From Balneolaceae bacterium (GTDB taxonomy: Bacteria; Bacteroidota; Rhodothermia; Balneolales; Balneolaceae): DNA of 64,000 nucleotides. The notes under the pieces were generated by a model. That model made no database searches. It was not told where the DNA came from and saw only the letters and a program-made list of their open reading frames with translations. Where the stretch lies: contig JAEPNO010000003.1 in the NCBI GenBank assembly GCA_017643365.1, forward strand, positions 62,001 to 126,000, written 5' to 3'. The position numbers and the translations under genes were made by a program. Positions 36,703 to 46,328 of this stretch are shown here, piece after piece (positions within the stretch are counted from its first letter, which is position 1; every line of letters starts with the position of its first letter).

Positions 36703-38814
36703 ATGAGTTACATCCAGCAAGAAATAAAAGATTCCGTGGCCATCCTGAGCCTCGATAAACCCGGCGAAAAAGTAAACACGCTGGATGAAGCCATGATGCA
36801 GCAATTCAGTGAGCTGCTTGATTCTGTTGAGCAGAATGACGCTGTTTCCGGGATCGTTCTAATCAGCAAGAAAAAGGACAATTTTATTGCTGGTGCTGAT
36901 ATTGAAATGTTTAAAACACGAGATACTGCAGAGGAACTAGAGCAGCTGAGTTTGGATGGGCACACCATTCTAAATCGCATCGCCGATTTCAAAAAACCGG
37001 TAGTTGTGGTTATTCACGGTAGTTGTATGGGCGGTGGTTTGGAGCTCTCGCTGGCATGTCATTATCGGATTGCATCTAATCACAAAAAAACGGTGTTGGC
37101 TCTACCGGAAGTGAAACTCGGCGTGATTCCCGGCACCGGAGGAACGCAACGACTCCCGCGATTAGTCGGCATCCAAAAAGCGCTTGGGTACATGCTTACC
37201 GGAAGGAATATCTACTCCTACAGTGCCAAGAAAATTGGTTTGGTTGATGAGCTCATCCACAAAGATGCACTCGAAGATGTGGCGATCAAAGCGGTAAAGA
37301 AATTGTCGAAATCCGGAAAGACCGAGCCAAAAGATCGTCGTTCTTTTGTTGAGAAAATATTGGAGGGAAATCCTATTGGTCGGAGTATCATTTTTTCTCA
37401 GGCTCGCAAAAAAACACTCGGGCAAACGAAAGGGAATTATCCGGCGCCGATGTTCATCATCGATTCGGTGGAGTACGGATACAAAAACGGACTTAAAAAA
37501 GGGCTGGAAAACGAGGCTAAACTTTTTGGTGAAGCCGGTGCAACTCCGGAGTCACGTGCGTTAGTAAATCTGTTTTTCGGGATGACCGACGCCAAGAAAA
37601 ACCCGCTCGAATCAGAGATCAAGCCCGTGAAAACCATCGGGATTTTAGGTGCCGGGCTGATGGGTTCAGGCATCGCAGATGTGAGCATCAATAAAGGAAA
37701 ATACTCGGTGCTGCTAAAAGATCGCACTATGGAAGATGCCGCAAAAGGCGAGAAAGTCATTTGGGAGGATCTCAACAAAAAGACCAAAAAACGCATACTC
37801 ACCGACTTCGAACGAGATCAAATATTCAGTCGAGTTAACGGAACTGATTCGTACGATACTTTTGGTAAAGCAGATGTGGTTATCGAAGCTGTTTTTGAAG
37901 ATCTGGACTTGAAGCGACGCATCGTAGCTGAAGTAGAAGCTAACACCGGTGACGATTGCATTTTTGCGTCTAACACTTCCTCCTTACCAATTTCGGAAAT
38001 TGCAAAAGGGGCTAAACGTCCTGAGAATATCATAGGGATGCACTACTTCTCTCCTGTTCAAAAAATGCCTCTTCTTGAAATAATTACGAGCGATCAAACG
38101 GCCGATTGGGTGACAGCTACCGCCTACGACATTGGCGTAAAGCAAGGCAAAACGGTGATTGTAGTGGGTGACGGTCCCGGTTTTTACACTACTAGAATCC
38201 TGGCTCCATATATGAATGAAGCACTGTTATTGTTAGAAGAAGGTGCTTCGATCGAGTTTTTGGATTCTGTGATGAAGAAATTTGGATATCCTGTTGGCCC
38301 AATGGCATTACTTGATGAAGTGGGCATGGATGTAGGCGCACATGTAGGCGAAACGATGGCTCCGATGTTCGATGCTCGTGGCGGGAAGTCATCCACCAAA
38401 GCAAAAGAGTTGATGGATGCTGGCTATCTGGGACGAAAAAATAAAAAAGGATTGTACACTTACGAATCGAAAAAGAAGCAGGTTAATTCTGATATTTACA
38501 AACACTTTGGAGGCTCAAATCGTACTAACCCCGATGCCGATTACACCCAGCTTCGTATGGCATTAATGATGGTGAACGAAGCGGCTTATTGCTTACAAGA
38601 AGGTATTCTCAAATCACCAACCGACGGCGACTTAGGCGCGATTTTGGGCTTGGGATTCCCTCCTTTCACCGGTGGACCGTTTCGCTACGTAGATTATGCC
38701 GGCATTGAGAATGTGGTAGACAGGATGCATCAATTCACCGATCGATTTGGTGTGCGATTTACTCCTGCTCCTATTCTGGTGGATATGGCGAAAGAGGGAA
38801 AGACTTTTTATTGA
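36703..38814 (+). CDS. fadJ: Bifunctional enoyl-CoA hydratase/3-hydroxyacyl-CoA dehydrogenase (FadJ-like)
   Basis: About 703 residues from the ATG at 36703 (family start MSYIQQEI; an ATG at 36679 would add eight residues). The N-terminal crotonase domain has IAGADIEMF, HGSCMGGGLELSLA (oxyanion hole) and PEVKLGVIPGTGGTQRLPRL with its catalytic Glu. Then comes the NAD domain GILGAGLMGSGIADV and the dehydrogenase core with MHYFSPVQKMPLLEI, where His is catalytic. The C-terminus includes LGLGFPPFTGGPFRYVDY. It hydrates and oxidises acyl-CoA intermediates and should work with the FadI thiolase just upstream. Confidence 0.93.
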   Translation: MSYIQQEIKDSVAILSLDKPGEKVNTLDEAMMQQFSELLDSVEQNDAVSGIVLISKKKDNFIAGADIEMFKTRDTAEELEQLSLDGHTILNRIADFKKPVVVVIHGSCMGGGLELSLACHYRIASNHKKTVLALPEVKLGVIPGTGGTQRLPRLVGIQKALGYMLTGRNIYSYSAKKIGLVDELIHKDALEDVAIKAVKKLSKSGKTEPKDRRSFVEKILEGNPIGRSIIFSQARKKTLGQTKGNYPAPMFIIDSVEYGYKNGLKKGLENEAKLFGEAGATPESRALVNLFFGMTDAKKNPLESEIKPVKTIGILGAGLMGSGIADVSINKGKYSVLLKDRTMEDAAKGEKVIWEDLNKKTKKRILTDFERDQIFSRVNGTDSYDTFGKADVVIEAVFEDLDLKRRIVAEVEANTGDDCIFASNTSSLPISEIAKGAKRPENIIGMHYFSPVQKMPLLEIITSDQTADWVTATAYDIGVKQGKTVIVVGDGPGFYTTRILAPYMNEALLLLEEGASIEFLDSVMKKFGYPVGPMALLDEVGMDVGAHVGETMAPMFDARGGKSSTKAKELMDAGYLGRKNKKGLYTYESKKKQVNSDIYKHFGGSNRTNPDADYTQLRMALMMVNEAAYCLQEGILKSPTDGDLGAILGLGFPPFTGGPFRYVDYAGIENVVDRMHQFTDRFGVRFTPAPILVDMAKEGKTFY

Positions 38815-39336
38815 TAGATAGAAAATCATTGTATTCAAATGAGCGGAGTGATGTGACCACTCCGTCCAATGGAGGGGAATTGGTTAATTTGAAATTCGTA
38901 AATGCTATATCGCATATTCGTAATTCTTACCGGTCCCGAACCCCCCTCCCCATCCGCCGGTTGGCGGACGGTACTCCCCTCAAGGTGAGACTAATTATAA
39001 ATCGTACACCGTAATTTTTTTATCGAAGTCTGATCTGCAGATCTATTCGAGTAAAGCACCGGCTCAAAGCCATATTTAGAATTTCGTTAACACTGCGCTT
39101 TCACTGAGTGTGATTTGGGGTAGAAAACTCGTAATTCCTATTTCATTATTCGCTTATTCGTACTTCTCCCGAGTTCGAAGTTTTATTGTTTTTAATCAAC
39201 GAAGCTAATCTATGCTAAAGCTTCGATTAGTAAACTTTAGCGTAGTTGATCGATGTTCAACTGTTCGATTGTTCAATTTTTCGTAACTATTTTTTGATAT
39301 GCCCTTTGTCCAAATGCTTCTATCTTTGAAGTGTTT
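38815..39336. other. Repeat-rich intergenic region
   Basis: 522 bp without a convincing gene. It contains a cggagtg/cactccg hairpin at 38844-38864 and a tccgcc-ggtt-ggcgga hairpin at 38953-38968 in a C-rich context. A further hairpin pairs ctatgctaaag (39210-39220) with ctttagcgtag (39235-39245) with one mismatch. The promoter of the following operon is at its right end. Confidence 0.6.
39295..39328 (+). promoter_or_regulatory. Bacteroidota-type promoter before the TonB operon
   Basis: TATCTTTG at 39321-39328 fits the -7 consensus TAnnTTTG; TTG at 39295-39297 is 23 bp upstream, at the loose end of the allowed spacing. The start codon is so close that the transcript would be nearly leaderless. 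Confidence 0.5.
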
Positions 39337-40065
39337 ATGCTTGCCCGAACAAAATATCTATTCATCACTTTCTTAATGATGTTGCCCGCCGGTGCAATTG
39401 CTCAATCCATTCAGGTTAAGGGCATCGAGATATATGGGCAAGAATTAAGTGGAATGGAAGATTTAGGTAGTTTAGAATCGTCAATCTCGAATACTCGAAA
39501 TCCATTATTATTTAAAACAAAGGGACTTGCTGAAACTGAAGAGAAATCGCAGCAATACTCAACGGGTTTCTCGATCGATTTCCATCTTATCAACCCTAAA
39601 AAGCAAACGCATGAGTATATACTTGGTATCCAAGCCGGGCAAATTGAATCGTATTTCACCTCAGCTGCTCTCATAGAGTATGATTCTTTAGCTGCCAATA
39701 CCAGTATCCGTAATGTTAGCGAATTCTTTAATCTCAAAGCCGGCTATCAACGGGTTTTCAGATCGGAAAAGAAATTAAAACTCACTGCCGGAGGAGTAAT
39801 CACTCTTGGCTTTCCGGTTTCATCTACAACATATCAAACTATTAATACGGAATTGTACTCCGATACCTTTCAATTTTTTGGAAAACAATCAGCTTCTATC
39901 GGGCTTTCCGTTCCGCTTTCGGCGCGGTTAAAAGTAGTTCGAAATGTTTCGATTGCACTTACAAGTCGGCCAACGTTTATGCTCCACAATGCGGATGGAA
40001 ACCTGTCCACCACTTTGTTTCGTGGAACCACTTTAAGCCTTCACTTTAAGCTGCGCGATCAATGA
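39337..40065 (+). CDS. Exported protein upstream of a TonB receptor
   Basis: A 242-residue protein from the ATG at 39337 (a GTG at 39331 would add two residues). It has a signal peptide ending GAIAQ and then beta-rich segments (STGFSIDFHLINPKKQ, LGIQAGQIESYF) and a final TTLSLHFKLRD strand, consistent with an outer-membrane barrel or periplasmic partner. I recognise no named family. Its stop overlaps the receptor's start by four bases (ATGA). Confidence 0.7.
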   Translation: MLARTKYLFITFLMMLPAGAIAQSIQVKGIEIYGQELSGMEDLGSLESSISNTRNPLLFKTKGLAETEEKSQQYSTGFSIDFHLINPKKQTHEYILGIQAGQIESYFTSAALIEYDSLAANTSIRNVSEFFNLKAGYQRVFRSEKKLKLTAGGVITLGFPVSSTTYQTINTELYSDTFQFFGKQSASIGLSVPLSARLKVVRNVSIALTSRPTFMLHNADGNLSTTLFRGTTLSLHFKLRDQ

Positions 40066-42350
40066 AAAAACTGCTGTCTTTTACGTTATTTTTGTTGATT
40101 GGAAGCGTGCACGCGCAATACACGCTCAGTGGACATGTGTACGATAAATCGGATGGGGAATCGTTACCCGGTGCAACGCTTTACCTCCCCGAAATCAAAT
40201 CCGGAACGGCTACCAATTCTTACGGCTTTTATTCTGTTTCGCCGGCAACAAATCGATTCCGGGTACAGGTTTCTTATCTGGGTTACCAAACCATCGACAC
40301 ACTCATCGTTTTATCCGAAAATAAAACCGTGAATTTCTATCTTTTCGAAGACGTTGGTCAGCTCGAAGAGATTGAAGTGACCGCTACGCCCATCGAATTG
40401 CAGGAGCAAGTGAACTCTACCCGAATGGGAACCATCAAGCTTCAACCGCGTGAAATCAGTTCAATTCCTACCCTCGGTGGGGAATCGGATCTAATCAAAG
40501 TTGCTCAACTTTTGCCCGGGGTTACCAGCGGAAATGAAGGTACAACCGGTATGTTTGTTCGGGGCGGAACCGATGATCAAAACCTGGTGGTTCTGGATGA
40601 TGCTGTGGTGTATAACATCGGGCATTTATTTGGGTTTTTCTCGGTCTTTAACTCGGATGCCATCAAAAATGTGGAGTTGGTAAAAGGCGCTTTTCCTGCG
40701 GATGTTGGCGGTCGCCTTTCTTCGGTGATGGATGTGCGTATGAACGAGGGAAGCTCGCAGCGCTATAATGTTCGCGGTGGAATTGGCTTGCTAACCTCCC
40801 GCCTAACGATCGATGGCCCCGTCATCCCCGAAAAAATGAGTTTTATGGTGGCCGCTCGTCGCACCTATATCGATAAAGTGTTTCAAGCTGTAGGAGTACC
40901 TCTACCCTACTATTTTTATGATTACAATGCCAAACTGAATTATAAAATCAGTGAAAACGACCGAATTTATGTTAGTACTTATTTTGGGGATGATGTACTT
41001 GAGTTTGATGAGACCTCAGACACAGACGAGGGCAACGAAGACTTGGGTTTTGGATTTAACCTGGGGAATTTTACCTCTACTGTTCGGTGGAATCACATCT
41101 ACAAAAACAAAAAGACCTTTAGCAATGTCACCCTGCATCAAACGCGCTTTAAGTACGATATAGCCGGGAATTTTATCAATAACGACATTCTTATTCGATC
41201 TCAAATTCAGGATGTGGGCCTCACCGGCGATTGGGAATATTTCGAAAGTCCGGACAACAAGTTCGTATTTGGAGCGCAAGCTGTGGGGCATTTCTTTCGC
41301 CCAAATGTAATCTCCACTTCCGGTGAAATCGGCGACTTTATAGAAAACCGCAAAGGACAACTAATCCAGAATTTGGAAGGTGCTTTTTATGGAGGCAACG
41401 AGCGGGATCTCTCCGATCAGCTAAAAATCAATATTGGTCTTCGTTATTCCTATACGATCACTAAAAACAAAGTGTATTCAGGTCCTGAGCCGCGAATTGC
41501 AGCCCGATATAAATTTAACGATCGCCATTCGGTAAAAGCCAGTTACAGCTTGATGAGGCAATACATGCATCGGGTGTCATCGTCGAGCATTGCCTTACCC
41601 ACCGATTTATGGTATCCGGTTACAGAATCCATCAGGCCGCAATATTCTCATCAAATAAGTACGGGTTACACACGGATTTTTCCGGATGAACAGGTAAGCA
41701 TAACGATTGAAACCTATTATAAATCGCTCGCAAACCTGATTGAATATCGGGAAGGGGCCTCTCTGATTTTAAACGATAATTTCGAAAATGAGCTTCTGGC
41801 AGGGGCCGGAGAATCTTTTGGCTTAGAGCTTCTGATCAGAAAAAATAGTGGTCGCTTTTCCGGTTGGGCAAGCTATTCGATTTCCAAAACCTCACGTCAG
41901 TTCGATGAACTAAATCGAGGCCAAATATATCCTTCAAAATATGATCGGCGACATGTTGCCAATCTTGTCTCATTATTTGAGTTCAACGATCGGGTGGCGT
42001 TTTCGGCGGTTTGGACCTACCAATCAGGCGCAAATTTCACTCCTTTAACCGGGCAATTTTTAATGCCAAATTCTTCGCTCACTGCTGTTGAATTAATCCC
42101 CATTTACGACGACCGAAATGGTACTACGCTCGGGGCTTCGCATCGCCTCGATATTAACTTTATCCTCAAGCCACGTGGGAAGCGCAGATTTGGAGGAGAA
42201 TGGCATATCGGAGCCTACAATTTCTACAACCGAGCAGCTCCTTTTCGGGTAGATGTGCAAAACAATGGAACAGCGTACGAGTACGTGCAACAAGGCTTGT
42301 TTGGGTTCATCCCCAGTATCGCTTATAACTTTAATTTTTCATCGAAATGA
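40062..42350 (+). CDS. TonB-dependent receptor with carboxypeptidase-like regulatory domain
   Basis: A 762-residue outer-membrane receptor. Residues 1-19 are a signal peptide (SVHAQ). Residues 20-110 form the carboxypeptidase-D-regulatory-like domain (LSGHVYDKSDGESLPGATLYL). The plug follows (RGGTDDQNLVVLDDAVVYN), then a 22-strand barrel ending ...IPSIAYNFNFSSK. It should import a large ligand across the outer membrane. A DUF4249-like lipoprotein overlaps its end, the usual pairing in Bacteroidota. Confidence 0.88.
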   Translation: MKKLLSFTLFLLIGSVHAQYTLSGHVYDKSDGESLPGATLYLPEIKSGTATNSYGFYSVSPATNRFRVQVSYLGYQTIDTLIVLSENKTVNFYLFEDVGQLEEIEVTATPIELQEQVNSTRMGTIKLQPREISSIPTLGGESDLIKVAQLLPGVTSGNEGTTGMFVRGGTDDQNLVVLDDAVVYNIGHLFGFFSVFNSDAIKNVELVKGAFPADVGGRLSSVMDVRMNEGSSQRYNVRGGIGLLTSRLTIDGPVIPEKMSFMVAARRTYIDKVFQAVGVPLPYYFYDYNAKLNYKISENDRIYVSTYFGDDVLEFDETSDTDEGNEDLGFGFNLGNFTSTVRWNHIYKNKKTFSNVTLHQTRFKYDIAGNFINNDILIRSQIQDVGLTGDWEYFESPDNKFVFGAQAVGHFFRPNVISTSGEIGDFIENRKGQLIQNLEGAFYGGNERDLSDQLKINIGLRYSYTITKNKVYSGPEPRIAARYKFNDRHSVKASYSLMRQYMHRVSSSSIALPTDLWYPVTESIRPQYSHQISTGYTRIFPDEQVSITIETYYKSLANLIEYREGASLILNDNFENELLAGAGESFGLELLIRKNSGRFSGWASYSISKTSRQFDELNRGQIYPSKYDRRHVANLVSLFEFNDRVAFSAVWTYQSGANFTPLTGQFLMPNSSLTAVELIPIYDDRNGTTLGASHRLDINFILKPRGKRRFGGEWHIGAYNFYNRAAPFRVDVQNNGTAYEYVQQGLFGFIPSIAYNFNFSSK

Positions 42351-43432
42351 TGATTTTGAGCAATATATTGTCAACCATTACTGAGTTCGTTTATCGGATT
42401 TCTGAGTTTGCTTCTCCCTACAAGTCGGGATCGCAAAAGAATCCTCTCTTAAAAAAGATATCCCAAATCAAGTGGTCTTTCGATCCTGAGATTGCTTCGC
42501 TCCGCTCGCAAAAGTCTCTATTTCATGAGGTTGCTTCGCCTGTTAAAACCTCGTCTTTTTTGATCTCCCTAATATTGCTTACAATCACCGCCTGTTTACC
42601 ACAAAACCTTCCAATTTCTGTTCAACCGGATGACTCAAAAGTGGCCGTTGCTTCTCTTGTTGGTCCTGAAGAAATCATGTTAGTGTCGCTCTCAAAAAGT
42701 TTTTCAGCACTTTCAGCCGAAGACATCAACGATATTTCTGAAGATTTTGCAGAGCGTTTACTCTTAGACAGAGCCCTAGTTACTTTAAACTATCAGGGAA
42801 TAACTGATACGCTGGAAACCATTGGTGACATTAAAGGTCTGTACGCATCACAGCTTGAGATTTTTGAGGATTATCAATTGATGGAGCTTACCGTTTTCGA
42901 TTCTACTACTTCCTCCAGAATTTCTGCGCAAAGCGTATTGCAACCAGCTGTTGAAATTGATTCAATAGCCATTAACCGCATCGATTCGGTGTTCACTTCA
43001 TTCATCGAAGTAGAAATGGCTTTTGATGATCCGCCGAACATCGATAATTATTACGTTCTACATATTTATCAATTCACCCCTCCCGATACAACCTCTCGGG
43101 ATTCTACCACTTCAAATAGTTTGTTTTTCCAGAATAATAACTTTCTGATTTTCGAACGTATTTTCACCGATCGTGGGGCTGATGATGCCGGTCGAATTCG
43201 ACGTTCTGATCAAATAATTTTTACGTCTCAAGTCGATTCTGCTCTTGTGGTGTTAACCAACATAGAAGAAGGCTATTACAACTTTCTGGAGGCCCGTGGT
43301 CGCTCAGGAAGTTTCATTTCATCAATTGCTAACGAACCGGTAAATCATCCTACAAATGTTGACAATGGCGTGGGTTACTTTTCGGCGCATCAACCAAGAG
43401 CAACACTTGTAATTGTTGAAGACATGGAATAG
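42347..43432 (+). CDS. DUF4249-like lipoprotein with odd N-terminal extension
   Basis: A 361-residue frame that begins inside the last codons of the receptor gene. The lipobox LILLTITAC places Cys at residue 83, so an unusually long 68-residue extension precedes the signal. A TTG at 42560 (residue 72) would give a normal short lipoprotein signal. The extension's DNA holds two copies of a short element (GAGATTGCTTCGC, GAGGTTGCTTCGC), so it looks like intergenic repeat sequence read as protein. The mature part resembles DUF4249 (SLSKSFSALS, LYHI...QFTP). Such proteins pair with TonB receptors. Confidence 0.7.
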   Translation: MMILSNILSTITEFVYRISEFASPYKSGSQKNPLLKKISQIKWSFDPEIASLRSQKSLFHEVASPVKTSSFLISLILLTITACLPQNLPISVQPDDSKVAVASLVGPEEIMLVSLSKSFSALSAEDINDISEDFAERLLLDRALVTLNYQGITDTLETIGDIKGLYASQLEIFEDYQLMELTVFDSTTSSRISAQSVLQPAVEIDSIAINRIDSVFTSFIEVEMAFDDPPNIDNYYVLHIYQFTPPDTTSRDSTTSNSLFFQNNNFLIFERIFTDRGADDAGRIRRSDQIIFTSQVDSALVVLTNIEEGYYNFLEARGRSGSFISSIANEPVNHPTNVDNGVGYFSAHQPRATLVIVEDME

Positions 43433-43565
43433 GAATTACGAATTAGGAATAGGATAATTAGGAATATGAATGTCGAATTGTAAGATTATTCCAAATTCTT
43501 TATTCCCAATTATTAATTGAAATACTGCTATCTTTGAAGCCAATTCTGAATCTTAAATAATCAAC

Positions 43566-43886
43566 ATGCAATCTGTTTTTATGTTTATGGGCAACCCAAA
43601 CGATCCTAATGGTGGGATCATCAACTTGGTATTTTTGGGTGCCATTTTTCTTGTATTCTACTTTTTCATTATTCGCCCACAAAGCCAACGCCAGAAAGAA
43701 ATTCAACGCAAAGTTGACGGCATGAAGAAAGGCGACAAAGTAGTTACCTCCTCAGGATTAATCGGTGTATTGAACTCTATCGATGATGACTCTGTTCTTA
43801 TCGAAGTTGGCGGTGGAACAAAGCTGAGATATCTCAAATCAGCGATCACCGACGTGAATCCAAACAAACAAGAAAAGAAAGACTAG
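43566..43886 (+). CDS. yajC: Preprotein translocase subunit YajC
   Basis: A 106-residue inner-membrane accessory subunit of the SecDF complex. One membrane helix (NLVFLGAIFLVFYFFIIRPQSQRQKE) is followed by GDKVVTSSGLIGVL and a conserved ILIEVGGGTKLRYLKSAI segment. A TATCTTTG element 37 bp upstream may be its -7 box. The ribBA-like gene follows after 4 bp. Confidence 0.93.
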   Translation: MQSVFMFMGNPNDPNGGIINLVFLGAIFLVFYFFIIRPQSQRQKEIQRKVDGMKKGDKVVTSSGLIGVLNSIDDDSVLIEVGGGTKLRYLKSAITDVNPNKQEKKD

Positions 43887-43890
43887 TAAG

Positions 43891-45078
43891 TTGGATAATA
43901 TCCGGTTTAATACTATTCCCGAGGCTATTGAGGACATCAAAGCCGGTAAAATGATCATCGTTGTTGACGATGAGGATCGGGAAAACGAAGGCGATTTTTT
44001 AATGGCCGCTGAAAATGTAAGCACCGAAGCCATCAACTTTATGGTGAAGGAAGGACGCGGACTTGTGTGCGCCCCGGTTACAAAAGCGGTAGCTGAGCGA
44101 TTTAAGCTCAATAACATGGTGATGGAAGGCGCCGATCCGGATGAGGCGAACTTCACCATTTCCATCGATCATAAACGCCTTACAACCACAGGTATTTCTG
44201 CTGCCGATCGAGCGAATACCATTCGAGAACTAACCAATCCTGATGCTAAACCGAGCGACTTCCGCCGACCCGGCCATGTATTTCCATTGATTGGAGTTGA
44301 AGGAGGAGTTTTAAGACGTGCCGGCCACACCGAAGCAGCTCTGGATCTGGCTCGGCTTGCAGGTCTACAGCCTGTTGGAATCATCTGCGAAATTATGCGC
44401 GAAGATGGTGAGATGGCTCGTGTGCCTGAACTTGCAGTAATGGCGAAGAAATTCGACATGAAGTTCATCACCATCAAAGATCTGATTGCTTACCGAAACG
44501 AAACCGAAAGCTTGGTTAAAGAAGTGATGGAAATCAATATGCCAACTATGTATGGCGATTTCAGACTTCACGCTTTTGAGGAAACTACCACAGGTGATGT
44601 GCACCTTGCCCTCACTAAAGGTCGTTGGACCAAAGAAGACGCCGTGCTTACTCGTGTGCATTCTTCTGATTTGATTGGTGATATTTTTGGAGCCAGAAAT
44701 GCGGATACCAGCGAGTTACTACACCAGGCAATGTTGCAAGTTGAGCGCGAAGGTGCCGGCGTTGTGTTATACATGAATCGAAACCAGCGTGGTTCTGTGT
44801 TGGTTAATCAACTTCGCACGCTAAAGTACATGCAAGAGGGAAGTTCTGATCAGCCTGAAGAAGAGAATAACAATCCAAAAAAGAGCGATTCTCGTGATTA
44901 CGGAGTTGGTGCGCAAATCCTAAAAGCACTTGGAATTCGAAAGCTAAAGCTTCTCACCAATAATCCCGTAAAACGAATCGGAATTAAAAGCTTTGGATTG
45001 GAAATCGTAGATCAAGTTACCTTCGAAGACGATCTCGATATCTTTTCAGCTAAGAAAAACACCTCTCTGGAAGAGTAA
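43891..45078 (+). CDS. RibB with degenerate GTP cyclohydrolase II half (RibBX-like)
   Basis: A 395-residue protein from a TTG four bases after yajC. The first half, with VVDDEDRENEGDFL and the catalytic HTEA region (RAGHTEAALDLARL), is a good DHBP synthase (RibB). The second half is homologous to GTP cyclohydrolase II but lacks the three zinc cysteines: the VHSECLTGD site is VHSSDLIGD and the RCDCG site is RNADT. The RQEGRG motif is also changed to RNQRGS. It should therefore act only as RibB, like RibBX proteins described in Shewanella. Confidence 0.88.
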   Translation: MDNIRFNTIPEAIEDIKAGKMIIVVDDEDRENEGDFLMAAENVSTEAINFMVKEGRGLVCAPVTKAVAERFKLNNMVMEGADPDEANFTISIDHKRLTTTGISAADRANTIRELTNPDAKPSDFRRPGHVFPLIGVEGGVLRRAGHTEAALDLARLAGLQPVGIICEIMREDGEMARVPELAVMAKKFDMKFITIKDLIAYRNETESLVKEVMEINMPTMYGDFRLHAFEETTTGDVHLALTKGRWTKEDAVLTRVHSSDLIGDIFGARNADTSELLHQAMLQVEREGAGVVLYMNRNQRGSVLVNQLRTLKYMQEGSSDQPEEENNNPKKSDSRDYGVGAQILKALGIRKLKLLTNNPVKRIGIKSFGLEIVDQVTFEDDLDIFSAKKNTSLEE

Positions 45079-45126
45079 TTTACTCATAGAGTTTGCTATC
45101 TAAATAGCCATTCGATCACTTAAATA

Positions 45127-45154
45127 GGGTAAGTTAAACAACTCACCTTTTTTT
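45127..45154 (+). terminator. Terminator after the RibBX-like gene
   Basis: ggtaagtt and aactcacc pair with one mismatch around aaac, followed by seven T. Confidence 0.75.
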
Positions 45155-45170
45155 ATTATTTAACAGGCAT

Positions 45171-45204
45171 AAAAAAACCCGGTACTCGTTAAAGAGCCCG
45201 GGTT
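45171..45204 (-). terminator. Terminator after the cold-shock gene
   Basis: aacccgg (45176-45182) pairs with ccgggtt (45198-45204). The A-run at 45171-45175 makes a U-run on the minus transcript, 23 bp after the stop. Confidence 0.85.
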
Positions 45205-45226
45205 GCAATTTCAGGAGTGAAACAAA

Positions 45227-45436
45227 TCACTCAAGCACATAAACTTCAACTGCATTCAAGCCTTTAGGAGTTTCTGCGATGCTGTATTCAACCTCGTCGC
45301 CATCCTTTAAGCTTTCGTTGCTTGCTAAATTTTCTACATTATTGCGGTGTACAAAAATATCTTTGCCACCAGTTTCAGGGGTTATAAATCCGAAACCTTT
45401 TTCGTCATTAAACCACTTTACTTTACCGTTTTCCAT
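45227..45436 (-). CDS. cspA: Cold-shock domain protein, CspA family
   Basis: A 69-residue single OB-fold nucleic-acid-binding protein. The RNP1-like KGFGFITP and RNP2-like DIFVHRN motifs are complete. It acts as an RNA chaperone. A 276-bp gap upstream to lspA should contain its long leader, as is usual for cold-shock genes. Confidence 0.95.
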   Translation of the reverse strand: MENGKVKWFNDEKGFGFITPETGGKDIFVHRNNVENLASNESLKDGDEVEYSIAETPKGLNAVEVYVLE

Positions 45437-45712
45437 TATTTATAAATCTTTGCTATCACAGGTACAGTTGTATCACATAGTTAAACATGTGATTTGCGTT
45501 CTTATCGGCTGCGTTATTGTTATTAAGTACAAACTAGAGAAGGGAAACAAAATACTGTACTATATACCGAGTCCTGGCCTTTAACTTGTAGATTCCTAAT
45601 ATCGTGCTATTTTTACCTTGAACCTAATTATGTTTAAGTAATATTGAAGGAAAGTTTTTCTATTCTCCAGCGATAATTACAGCAAGGGGCAATGCATGAA
45701 TTGCCCTACACT

Positions 45713-46318
45713 TTATTTCTCGGAATCCGGCGTTTCCGGGGACTGTGGCACAGCATCAGCAACAGGTGCGGCTGGTGATTCTTCTTCTGTCGCCGATTCT
45801 TCATCGTCGTTTGGGAAGAATTTTTTATTGAAAATCAGCAACGAAACAATGGAAACCGAGATGGCAATATCGGCCACATTAAAAATATAAGGGAACACCG
45901 TTCGGTCGAACAATTCCAGGTTAAAAAAGATGAAATCAACTACATGACCATCCAGCAAACCGCCGTAACCACCTACATATGCCATGGTTAAACGATCGAT
46001 GATATTACCCAGTGCTCCGCCAATCACTAAGCCCATCAACACCAGATAACTCACGGGCGATTGCTTCATCGTGAACAAAATATAGGCGATAATACCAATG
46101 GTGGCAGTGATGGAAATCAAGCTAACCACATAGGTATCAAAAATATCAATACCCAGCGCCATGCCATCGTTTTTGGTATAGTAAAACATCAACCATCCTT
46201 CGATGATATCAAAACGATGAAGCTCGGGCGTGGTTCGAATTACCCATTTCGACCACTGATCGAGGACAATAACAATTACCGCCGGCGTAAAGAGGGCTAG
46301 AAGTTTATTTCGAGTCAA
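45713..46318 (-). CDS. lspA: Signal peptidase II with acidic C-terminal tail
   Basis: A 201-residue inner-membrane aspartic protease that cleaves prolipoprotein signals. Four membrane helices and both catalytic motifs are present: GGALGNIIDRL (Asp) and FNVADIAIS (Asp). The family is about 160 residues; here a Glu/Pro/Ala-rich tail of about 40 residues follows. It lies 10 bp after a DksA-like gene. Confidence 0.92.
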   Translation of the reverse strand: MTRNKLLALFTPAVIVIVLDQWSKWVIRTTPELHRFDIIEGWLMFYYTKNDGMALGIDIFDTYVVSLISITATIGIIAYILFTMKQSPVSYLVLMGLVIGGALGNIIDRLTMAYVGGYGGLLDGHVVDFIFFNLELFDRTVFPYIFNVADIAISVSIVSLLIFNKKFFPNDDEESATEEESPAAPVADAVPQSPETPDSEK

Positions 46319-46328
46319 AGACTTTGGA

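Noticed and set aside
43437-43891. An FMN riboswitch before the ribBA-like gene.
   Set aside because: Only four bases separate it from yajC, and no riboswitch-like conserved blocks are visible.
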